A stretch of 6,294 nucleotides of DNA from an uncultured Rhodocyclaceae bacterium (GTDB taxonomy: Bacteria; Pseudomonadota; Gammaproteobacteria; Burkholderiales; Rhodocyclaceae), in assembly GCA_900549295.1 (NCBI GenBank), contig URNG01000142.1, positions 1 through 6,294 of the forward strand. Direction: 5' to 3'. The notes under the pieces were generated by a model. The model worked only from the letters and a program-made list of their open reading frames with translations. It ran no database searches and was not told where the DNA came from. Shown here one piece after another: positions 1 to 6,281 of the stretch. How positions within the stretch are numbered: the first letter of the stretch is position 1; every line of letters begins with the position of its first letter. The position numbers and the translations under genes were made by a program.

Positions 1-1182
<1,182 letters not shown>

Positions 1183-1208
1183 GCGGGCACGCCCGACTGG
1201 AAGCGCCC

Positions 1209-1213
1209 GGAGG
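1209..1213 (+). promoter_or_regulatory. Shine-Dalgarno site of tlyA
   Basis: GGAGG lies 9 nt before the ATG at 1223. This supports that start even though it gives an N-terminal extension before the S4 domain. A second in-frame ATG at 1229 would sit 15 nt away and is less well placed. Confidence 0.7.
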
Positions 1214-1222
1214 CCGTCTGCC

Positions 1223-2062
1223 ATGAGCATGAATTCCTTCCATGCCCGCCAGGGCGGACGGCCACGGCCTGCACAGGCGGAGGCCCAGCCGTCGCCCGAG
1301 CGCCACGGCCTGCTGCGCGCCGACGCCTTGCTGGCCCAGCGCGGGCTGGCCAGTTCACGCACCCAGGCGCAGCGGCTGATCGGCGAAGGTCGGGTGTTGC
1401 TCGACGGCAAGATCATCGGCAAGCCCTCGCTGGAGCTCCCCGCCGATGCGCCCCTGAGCGTTACCGCCGACGCCAGCGACCGCTACGTCTCGCGCGGCGG
1501 TCTGAAGCTCGCCGGTGCGCTGGCGCAGACTGGCTGTAACGCTGCCGGCAAGACCTGCCTCGACGTCGGCCAATCCACCGGCGGCTTCACCGATTGCCTG
1601 CTGCAAGCCGGGGCCGCGCGCGTCGTCGGCGTCGATGTCGGCCACGGTCAACTGCATGCCCGGCTGAAAACTAACGCCCGCGTCAGCGCGCTCGAAGGCA
1701 TCAACTGCCGCGCCCTGAGCGCCGCCGACCTGGGCGATACCTGCCCGAAAAACGGCTTCGAGCTGATCGTCGGCGACGTGTCCTTCATCTCGATGGCACA
1801 CATCCTGCCGCAACTGCCGGCGCTGCTTGCCGCCGACGGCGAACTGCTGCTGCTCATCAAACCCCAGTTCGAAGTCGGCCCGCAGCACGTCGGCAAGGGC
1901 GGCATCGTGCGCGATCCGGCGCTGTACCGCGAACTCGAAACGCGCTTCCGGAAGACCGCTGCCGAACTTGGCCTCACCGTCAAAGCCTGGATCGACAGCC
2001 CGATCACCGGCGGCGACGGCAACCGGGAGTTTTTTCTACATGCCGTGACAGGTGAAAAGTGA
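1223..2062 (+). CDS. tlyA: TlyA-family rRNA 2'-O-methyltransferase (S4 domain plus FtsJ-like domain)
   Basis: Predicted SAM-dependent ribose 2'-O-methyltransferase of rRNA. Family members methylate cytidines such as C1920 of 23S rRNA, and some also C1409 of 16S rRNA; the target here is not visible. The 279 residues hold an S4 RNA-binding domain at about 31-85, the RYVSRGGLKL linker at 87-96 and a Rossmann methyltransferase fold. SAM motif I reads LDVGQSTGGFTD at 113-124, where Q replaces the more usual A, followed by VGVDVGHGQL at 135-144. The catalytic tetrad expected from FtsJ/TlyA enzymes can be placed at K95, D185 (VGDVSFIS), K213 (LLIKPQFE) and E269 (NREFFLHA). All four are present, so the enzyme should be active. 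The first 30 residues are a Pro/Arg/Gln-rich extension absent from compact homologues. Databases often call this family 'hemolysin A', a label that describes old phenotypes rather than the chemistry. It sits between two methyl-cycle genes. Confidence 0.93.
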   Translation: MSMNSFHARQGGRPRPAQAEAQPSPERHGLLRADALLAQRGLASSRTQAQRLIGEGRVLLDGKIIGKPSLELPADAPLSVTADASDRYVSRGGLKLAGALAQTGCNAAGKTCLDVGQSTGGFTDCLLQAGAARVVGVDVGHGQLHARLKTNARVSALEGINCRALSAADLGDTCPKNGFELIVGDVSFISMAHILPQLPALLAADGELLLLIKPQFEVGPQHVGKGGIVRDPALYRELETRFRKTAAELGLTVKAWIDSPITGGDGNREFFLHAVTGEK

Positions 2063-2066
2063 AACG

Positions 2067-2111
2067 CACGCTTCCCCACCCTTCCCCCTTCTCTCTTCCC
2101 CCTTCCCGCCC
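2067..2111 (+). repeat. Pyrimidine-rich imperfect repeat between tlyA and metF
   Basis: This stretch is almost pure C/T on the plus strand. It contains two exact copies of the 10-mer CTTCCCCCTT at 2081-2090 and 2095-2104, plus a related CTTCCCCACC at 2071-2080. It is preceded by the short repeat GTGAAAAGTGAAAC at 2052-2065. The tract takes up the place where a metF ribosome-binding site would be expected and has no purine-rich Shine-Dalgarno motif. It resembles low-complexity spacer elements rather than coding DNA. Whether it recurs elsewhere in the genome cannot be seen here. Confidence 0.6.
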
Positions 2112-2948
2112 ATGACCAACGTCTCCATCGAATTCTTCCCACCGCAAACGCCCGAAGGCATCGAGAAACTGCGCGCCGTGCGCACTGAACTGGCGCAATT
2201 GCAGCCGGAGTTTTTCTCGGTGACTTACGGCGCGGGCGGCTCCACCCGCGAACGCACTTTCGCCACCGTCAAGGAAATCGCCGCCGCAGGCTGCGATGCC
2301 GCGCCGCACCTTTCCTGCATCGGTTCGAGCCGCGAATCGATCCGCGAAATCCTCGGCGAATACCGGGCCGCCGGCATCCGCCGCATCGTCGCCCTGCGCG
2401 GCGATCTGCCGTCGGGCATGGCCGAGGCGGGGGAATTCCGCTACGCCAACGAACTGGTCGAATTCATCCGCCAGGAAACCGGCGACTGGTTCAGCCTGGA
2501 AGTCGCCGCCTACCCGGAATGGCACCCGCAGGCGAAAAACCCGCAGGACGACTTGCAGAATTTCGCCCGCAAGGTCAAAGCCGGCGCCAATTCGGCCATC
2601 ACCCAGTATTTCTACAACGCCGACGCCTACTTCCATTTCGTCGACGAAGTACGCGCGCTGGGCGTCGACATTCCCATCGTGCCGGGCATCATGCCGGTTT
2701 CCGGCTTCACCAAGCTGGCCCGCTTTTCCGACGCCTGCGGTGCCGAACTGCCGCGCTGGATGCGCAAGAAATTCGAGAGCTACGGCGACGACAGCGATTC
2801 GATCCGCGCCTTCGGCCTCGATCTGGTCACGCAACTCTGCGAACGCCTGCTGCACGGCGGCGCACCCGGCCTGCATTTCTACGCCATGAACCAGTCCGCC
2901 CCGACGCTGGAAATCTGCCGGCGGCTCGGTCACCAGATCGGCCGCTGA
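2112..2948 (+). CDS. metF: 5,10-methylenetetrahydrofolate reductase
   Basis: Cytosolic FAD enzyme that reduces 5,10-methylene-THF to 5-methyl-THF, the methyl donor for methionine synthase. From the ATG at 2112 the protein is 278 residues, close to the family's usual 280-300. It starts SIEFFPPQTPEG, with E7 matching the catalytic glutamate (E28) of E. coli MetF. Further landmarks are FSVTYGAGGSTRERT at 35-49, APHLSCIG at 64-71, VALRGDLP at 93-100 (D98 equals E. coli D120, near the flavin), VAAYPEWHPQA at 131-141, GANSAITQYFYN at 158-169 and PGIMPVSGF at 191-199. The frame is open back to a GTG at 2052, which overlaps the tlyA stop. I reject that longer start because homologues begin near MTxxSIEFFPP and the extra 20 residues are low-complexity. 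Neither start has a good Shine-Dalgarno site. Linkage to ahcY supports a shared methyl-cycle role. Confidence 0.95.
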   Translation: MTNVSIEFFPPQTPEGIEKLRAVRTELAQLQPEFFSVTYGAGGSTRERTFATVKEIAAAGCDAAPHLSCIGSSRESIREILGEYRAAGIRRIVALRGDLPSGMAEAGEFRYANELVEFIRQETGDWFSLEVAAYPEWHPQAKNPQDDLQNFARKVKAGANSAITQYFYNADAYFHFVDEVRALGVDIPIVPGIMPVSGFTKLARFSDACGAELPRWMRKKFESYGDDSDSIRAFGLDLVTQLCERLLHGGAPGLHFYAMNQSAPTLEICRRLGHQIGR

Positions 2949-2972
2949 GCAGGGCCGTTTTTCCGCCCCATA

Positions 2973-3010
2973 AAAAATCCCCCCGTGCGATCCCGCACGG
3001 GGGGATTTTT
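2973..3010. terminator. Bidirectional intrinsic terminator between metF and the receptor gene
   Basis: A perfect 17-bp stem (2973-2989 paired with 2994-3010) closes on a 4-nt loop (ATCC, 2990-2993). The core is CCCCCCGTGCG/CGCACGGGGGG, flanked by A5 on the left and T5 on the right. Transcripts from either strand therefore end in a G+C hairpin followed by U residues. It begins 24 nt after the metF stop and lies 14 nt past the end of the convergent receptor gene, so it fits as the shared terminator of both units. Confidence 0.95.
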
Positions 3011-3024
3011 GGCGGCAAATCGCC

Positions 3025-5352
3025 TTACAACGCGCCGCGCAAGGTCAGCATGACGCTGCGCGGTTCGCCATAGATATTGCCCATGGCCGTACTGCCAACC
3101 GAGCGGAAATATTTCTTGTCGAACACATTGTTCACGTTGAGGGTGAGATTCCATTTCGAGTTGAGGCGGTAGGACGCGAAGGCGTTCCACACTGCCCGTC
3201 CCGGCGAAACAAAATCATAGGGCACGGCGGGGCCGTTCCAGTCATCCTGGGCCGGACGGTAGGTTTTCACCGTACCGGAACGGAAAATGTCCGACTGGGC
3301 CTTGACGCCGCCGCCGATGCGCCAGCCGCTGGCCGCGCCACTCAGGCGGTAGGCCGCCCACAGGCGCAGCGTGTGCTTCGGCGTGTAGGTCGCGTAGCGG
3401 TTGCCGTCGCTGGCCCCGTAGTCGGTCTTGTTGTCGTCGTAGGTGTAGCCGGCGTTGATTTGCAGGTTGGGCGTCAGCGCGCCGCTGACGTCGATTTCGA
3501 CGCCGCGCGACAGGAACTTGCCATCCCCCGCATAGCAGCAGTCGAGGCCGGACTCGTCGAAGTTCGGGTCGTCGTAGATCTTGACGGCGTAGTTCTTGCG
3601 CTTCGTCTGGTAAAGCGCCAGGCTGGTGTTCAGCGCGCCATTGAACAACTCGCCCTTGATGCCGAGTTCCAAGCTGCGCCCGGTCACTTCGGAGAGCGGC
3701 GAATGATCCGCCGTGTAGAGGTCGCTTTGATCCTCGAAGCTTTCCACCATCGACAAGTAGGCCGTCCATTGCTTCGAAACGTCCAGCATCAGCGCGTAGT
3801 ACGGCGTGAAGGTGCCGCTGCTGTCGTTCTTCTGGGCCAGCTCGGTCGGGTTGCGGAACCAGTTTTTCGCTTCGTAGCTGGAGTAGCGCCCGCCCAGGAT
3901 CATTTTCAGCGGGCCGTACAACTGGAACTTGCCGTAGCCGTAAGCGCCCTTGCGTTCCTTTTCGTACTTCTGCGGGTTCTGGAGTACCCAGGTACCGAGC
4001 GCCGGGGGGTTGTCGGGGTCGAATGTCGCCCAGTTGATCGGCATCTGCACCGAATTGTTGGCGAAACGTTGCGGCCCACGGTTGTTTTCGTTCTCGGTAG
4101 ACAGCCAGTCGGCGCCGACCACGACTTCATGCTCGCGGTCGAGCCACTGGAACTTGCCGCTCAGATGCACATCGACGCCGTTCGCCTTGCTCGTCGTGTC
4201 GCCCGCCCGCACCATCAGCATGGTGCCGGTGGTCTTGCCCGGAGCCACCGCGCCGTTGTACTGGGCGAAGCGGATGTCGGACGAATTTTCCGTGTGCGAA
4301 AGGTTCAGCTTCAGCTTCCAGTCGTCGGAAAACGCATGTTCGAGACGGGCGAAGAAGTCGTGCGCGTCGCTGTTGCGGTAGTCGTAATTCGCCGAACCCG
4401 TGCTCCTCGAGAGCGGCAGCGGCTTGCCGTTGCTGTAGAGCGGCAGTCCGGGCGGGGCCGAATCGCGGCCGCTGCCGGTTTTGCGATCCTTGCTCGCGCC
4501 GAGCGACAGAGTCGTGGCGCTGCCGAGGTCGAAATCGACCACGCCGTACAGCATGTAATTGCGGCGCTCGGCGTTGTCCCAGAATTTGTCGGTGTCGGTG
4601 TAGGCGGTGACGAAACGCCCCCGGATGTTGCCGGCGGCGGTCAGCGGGCCGGTGATGTCGAATTCGCCGCGGTAGTTGTCCCACGAGCCGGCCGCCAGCG
4701 TCACCTTGGTCTGCAAGGTCGCCAAGGGGCGCTTGCGCACCAGGTTGATGCTGCCGGAAGGCTCGCCATTGCCGGAAAACAGGCTGTCCGGCCCGCGCAG
4801 CAACTGCACGTTGTCGTACATGGCGAGCGAGGCGTTGGCCGAACTGTCCATGACGTCCTTCTCGCGGATCAGGCTGCCATCGACCAGCACGCTGGTGATC
4901 TCGAAGCCGCGCGCATACCAGCTTTCGGCGCTCCATTGGCCGTTCGGCTCGATGGTCACGCCGGGCAACTGCTCGAGCGCCTCGTTCAGCGACGTGATGC
5001 CCTGATCGTCGAGCTGCTGCCGGGGCAGTACGGAAATCGAACGGGGAATCTCGCGCAGGCGCTGTTCCGTCTTGGCCCCGGCTCCGACCAGACCGGGCGA
5101 GTACAGGCCGGTATTTTCCGTTTGTCCGGACAAGGGCCGGGCCGTGACCCTCACGGGCGGCAGCGTATGTCCGCCGCCCGCCGGTTGTTCAGCGCTGGCC
5201 GCTGTTGACTGCTGGTTGCTGTCATCGCTCTGCGCGTACACCGTGGAGGTGACGGCAAATGCGGCGGAGCACGCCACGGCGATGGCTCGGCGTTGGCCGA
5301 ACCTGACCAAAGCACCCCCTTTGCTGCTTATTTCCTTGTTGTTTTTTTGCAT
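3025..5352 (-). CDS. TonB-dependent siderophore receptor without an STN domain
   Basis: Outer-membrane gated channel predicted to import a ferric siderophore or similar metal chelate using TonB-ExbBD energy. The protein has 775 residues from the ATG at 5352, which has AGGA 6 nt upstream. A signal peptide (basic residues then IAVACSAAFAVTSTVYA) is probably cleaved after A40. A TonB box-like TLPPVRVTA lies at 63-71. The plug spans about 95-210, with EIPRSISVLP, LNEALEQLPGV and VQLLRGPDSLFSGNGEPSGSINLVRKRP. A beta-barrel fills the rest and ends NVNNVFDKKYF...YGEPRSVMLTLRGAL, the style of the FhuE/FpvA/PupB group. The last residue is Leu, where an aromatic is usual. A CC pair at 605-606 lies in a likely surface loop. 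Between the signal peptide and the TonB box there are only about 22 residues, so the STN signalling domain is absent; a separate STN gene lies upstream. The substrate cannot be named. An in-frame GTG at 5409 is rejected as a start because it lies inside the leader hairpin. Confidence 0.93.
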   Translation of the reverse strand: MQKNNKEISSKGGALVRFGQRRAIAVACSAAFAVTSTVYAQSDDSNQQSTAASAEQPAGGGHTLPPVRVTARPLSGQTENTGLYSPGLVGAGAKTEQRLREIPRSISVLPRQQLDDQGITSLNEALEQLPGVTIEPNGQWSAESWYARGFEITSVLVDGSLIREKDVMDSSANASLAMYDNVQLLRGPDSLFSGNGEPSGSINLVRKRPLATLQTKVTLAAGSWDNYRGEFDITGPLTAAGNIRGRFVTAYTDTDKFWDNAERRNYMLYGVVDFDLGSATTLSLGASKDRKTGSGRDSAPPGLPLYSNGKPLPLSRSTGSANYDYRNSDAHDFFARLEHAFSDDWKLKLNLSHTENSSDIRFAQYNGAVAPGKTTGTMLMVRAGDTTSKANGVDVHLSGKFQWLDREHEVVVGADWLSTENENNRGPQRFANNSVQMPINWATFDPDNPPALGTWVLQNPQKYEKERKGAYGYGKFQLYGPLKMILGGRYSSYEAKNWFRNPTELAQKNDSSGTFTPYYALMLDVSKQWTAYLSMVESFEDQSDLYTADHSPLSEVTGRSLELGIKGELFNGALNTSLALYQTKRKNYAVKIYDDPNFDESGLDCCYAGDGKFLSRGVEIDVSGALTPNLQINAGYTYDDNKTDYGASDGNRYATYTPKHTLRLWAAYRLSGAASGWRIGGGVKAQSDIFRSGTVKTYRPAQDDWNGPAVPYDFVSPGRAVWNAFASYRLNSKWNLTLNVNNVFDKKYFRSVGSTAMGNIYGEPRSVMLTLRGAL

Positions 5353-5365
5353 GACAAATCCTGTC
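5353..5365 (-). promoter_or_regulatory. Ribosome-binding site inside a small dyad
   Basis: AGGA (minus strand, 5359-5362) lies 6 nt before the receptor ATG. It sits in the loop of a 5-bp inverted repeat, TGACA/TGTCA, whose left arm overlaps the start codon. The same GACA...TGTC arrangement surrounds the AGGA of the STN gene at 6213-6225. The stem is short, and a regulatory effect is only a possibility. Confidence 0.5.
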
Positions 5366-5394
5366 AAGAACCCATGTATTTCGGGTATGCGTCG

Positions 5395-5425
5395 AAAAAA
5401 ACGCACCACGCAGAACGTGTGTGCG
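5395..5425 (-). terminator. Terminator-like hairpin in the receptor's 5' leader (possible attenuator)
   Basis: Read on the minus strand, CGCAC and CACG (5425-5416, with one bulged A at 5420) pair with CGTG and GTGCG (5410-5402) around a 5-nt loop. That gives 9 bp, followed at once by seven T residues (5401-5395). This is the form of an intrinsic terminator pointing into the receptor gene, ending 42 nt before its start codon and downstream of the predicted promoter. It could attenuate transcription of the receptor. No alternative antiterminator fold was identified with confidence. The plus-strand reading lacks a T-run. Confidence 0.6.
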
Positions 5426-5511
5426 ACACGTTGGTGGCTGGCTGGAATTGGTCATGGTCTGAACGGCACGAAAGGCACATTCAGCCGCGCATGGCTGGCT
5501 ATAAGCCGATC

Positions 5512-5540
5512 AGTATATAGGAATAATTCTCGTTTTTGAA
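5512..5540 (-). promoter_or_regulatory. Predicted sigma-70 promoter of the receptor gene
   Basis: On the minus strand TTCAAA (5540-5535, 4 of 6 to TTGACA) is followed after exactly 17 nt by TATACT (5517-5512, 5 of 6 to TATAAT). The region is strikingly AT-rich against a GC-rich background. Transcription would start near 5505 and give a leader of about 150 nt that includes the terminator-like hairpin. Assigned by eye only. Confidence 0.55.
5516..5534. promoter_or_regulatory. Putative Fur box
   Basis: The 19-mer TATAGGAATAATTCTCGTT matches the commonly seen Fur-site form AATGAGAATAATTCTCATT at 15 of 19 positions, including the whole core GAATAATTCTC. It fills the spacer between the predicted -35 and -10 hexamers, the classic place for iron-dependent repression. 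This fits a siderophore receptor. Fur is the established regulator of such genes, but binding here is inferred. Confidence 0.6.
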
Positions 5541-5550
5541 TATACTGATC

Positions 5551-5691
5551 TTATGATTAGCTGATACAACGACTGCACGGCCGGAAAACGGCAACGGTAA
5601 ACATCCGGCAAACCACCTCGCAGCGGGCGGTTTGCAGCGCTCAATACAAGCAAGGGAAGCGGGAAGGGAAACCGCAAAAACAGCCCACGAA
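5551..5691. other. Intergenic stretch between the STN terminator and the receptor promoter
   Basis: No gene is supported here. The region holds an imperfect hairpin at 5608-5635 (GCAAACC/GGTTTGC plus two inner pairs across one mismatch), a small 4-bp hairpin at 5580-5592 and an A/G-rich tract at 5645-5670. None has a U-tract or a clear promoter. Short open frames crossing it also run through the terminator or the promoter and lack family features. Confidence 0.5.
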
Positions 5692-5723
5692 GAAAGGGAC
5701 CGGTTCATGTCCCGGTCCCTTTC
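5692..5723 (-). terminator. Intrinsic terminator of the STN gene
   Basis: A perfect 12-bp stem, GAAAGGGACCGG (5692-5703) with CCGGTCCCTTTC (5712-5723), closes on an 8-nt loop. On the minus strand the stem ends in CTTTCTT, a modest U-tract. It begins 51 nt past the stop of the STN gene and separates that gene from the receptor promoter, so the two genes are probably transcribed as separate units. Confidence 0.7.
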
Positions 5724-5774
5724 AAACGTCACCAAGACGCTGGCATCGGATGCGGATGCCCCGGGCAACGAAAA

Positions 5775-6212
5775 TTACTGCACCGCCTTTTCCGGCTCGA
5801 CGGCGCTCTCCGCCCGGCTCAAGGTGACGACGCCTTGCCTGGCGCTGGCGATGACGACGCCGCTGTCGGCCAGCAGGCGCATCAGGGCGATCCGGGGATT
5901 GAACTGGCCCTGCACCGCCTGCCCGGACTTGCCGACGATCAGCGCTTCATCGTAGACGAGGCGCATGTGCGGCGGCCCTTGCGTGGCGAAGGTTTTCAGA
6001 GCCTCGGCCAGCGGCAGGGCCGGGATGTCGAAGTTGAACACCGGCATCTTCCCTTCCGGGTGCATGTGCTGGTGCTGCTGATCGTGCTGATGCTCGTCGT
6101 GGCCTTCATGCGCCTGCACGATCACCGGAGCGCAGAACGCGAAGGCGGCGGAAACGACTACGGCAATGCCGAAGCGGCGGGAACGGCTGCTTTCCTTGCT
6201 GTTTTTTTGCAT
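5775..6212 (-). CDS. Secreted stand-alone STN-domain protein with a histidine-rich segment
   Basis: Small (145-residue) periplasmic protein of unknown exact role. A signal peptide, SRRFGIAVVVSAAFAFCAPVIVQA, is probably cleaved after A34. The mature end then carries seven His within residues 35-51 (HEGHDEHQHDQQHQHMH), a likely metal-binding patch. Residues about 57-132 match the STN domain (secretin and TonB N-terminus short domain): FNFDIPALPLAEALKTFA, RLVYDEALIVG, AVQGQFNPRIALMRLLADSGV and GVVTLSRA. In FecA/FpvA receptors this domain is fused before the plug and touches a FecR-type anti-sigma factor; in secretins it lies at the N-terminus. Here the protein stops 13 residues after the domain and is followed by its own terminator, so it does not look like a chance truncation. 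AGGA lies 6 nt before the ATG. Its leader and signal-peptide start are homologous to those of the downstream receptor. Function as a metal-responsive signalling partner is inference. Confidence 0.85.
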   Translation of the reverse strand: MQKNSKESSRSRRFGIAVVVSAAFAFCAPVIVQAHEGHDEHQHDQQHQHMHPEGKMPVFNFDIPALPLAEALKTFATQGPPHMRLVYDEALIVGKSGQAVQGQFNPRIALMRLLADSGVVIASARQGVVTLSRAESAVEPEKAVQ

Positions 6213-6281
6213 GACAATTCCTGTCCAGGGCCCATTACTGGGTATGCGTCGAGAAAGCGCACCGCGCCAAAGGCGCGGGCG
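6186..6281 (-). repeat. Duplicated leader, copy 2 (STN gene), with a hairpin
   Basis: This is the partner of the receptor leader at 5323-5425. Besides the shared start codon, Shine-Dalgarno site and CGACGCATACCC block, it has a hairpin at 6258-6281. A 7-bp stem, CCGCGCC/GGCGCGG, surrounds a 3-nt loop, with three further pairs beyond a bulge at 6261. The hairpin sits 46 nt upstream of the start codon, against 50 nt in the receptor copy. Most of the stem sequence differs between copies while pairing is kept. Its U-tract (CTTTCTC) is weaker. The promoter of this gene lies beyond the window edge. Confidence 0.75.

Larger units (their letters stand above)
5323..5425 (-). repeat. Duplicated leader, copy 1 (receptor gene)
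   Basis: This copy runs from the first codons of the receptor back through its Shine-Dalgarno site to the leader hairpin. It matches copy 2 at 6186-6281. Positions 5331-5374 agree with 6191-6234 at 39 of 44 bases by eye, and 5383-5395 are identical to 6240-6252 (13 bases). The parts between differ by 3-nt and 1-nt indels, which argues that the upstream part is noncoding. Both encode proteins starting MQKN(N/S)KE. Confidence 0.85.
5508..5550. repeat. 11-bp perfect inverted repeat framing the receptor promoter
   Basis: GATCAGTATAT at 5508-5518 is the exact reverse complement of ATATACTGATC at 5540-5550, with a 21-nt spacer. The spacer carries the Fur-box-like site. Each arm contains AGTATA/TATACT, so a -10-like hexamer is present on both strands. 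This is more likely an operator dyad than a terminator, since no U-tract or GC-rich stem is present. Confidence 0.75.

Noticed and set aside
1183..1222. SAH riboswitch, expected in front of ahcY in some proteobacteria
   Set aside because: Such elements lie upstream of ahcY, outside this window; the 40-nt ahcY-tlyA gap is too short and shows no such structure.
2052..2111. 20-residue N-terminal extension of MetF from a GTG
   Set aside because: Low-complexity translation of a pyrimidine repeat, overlapping the tlyA stop; family members start near the ATG at 2112. Kept only as part of the finding on metF initiation.
2004..2933. A 309-codon minus-strand open frame opposite metF
   Set aside because: Antisense shadow of metF with no recognisable family features; metF motifs are unambiguous on the other strand.
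3373..5208. A 611-codon open frame on the plus strand opposite the receptor gene
   Set aside because: It lies wholly antisense to a clearly recognisable TonB receptor. It is rich in Val, Arg, Ala and Gly with no domain motif, as expected for the mirror of a GC-biased gene.
5353..5409. 19-residue N-terminal extension of the receptor from a GTG at 5409
   Set aside because: The GTG lies inside the leader hairpin, the extension would bury the signal peptide, and the homologous leader of the STN gene shows 1-nt and 3-nt indels there, so it is noncoding.
5742..5760. 6-bp hairpin GGCATC/GATGCC just past the STN stop
   Set aside because: Short and without a U-tract; the 12-bp stem at 5692-5723 is the better terminator.
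5499..5768. 89-codon minus-strand frame between the STN gene and the receptor
   Set aside because: It runs through the STN terminator and ends in the Fur/promoter dyad, has no family features and no good ribosome-binding site.
5632..5955. 107-codon plus-strand frame overlapping the STN gene end
   Set aside because: Antisense to the STN-domain coding sequence and crossing its terminator; no motif.
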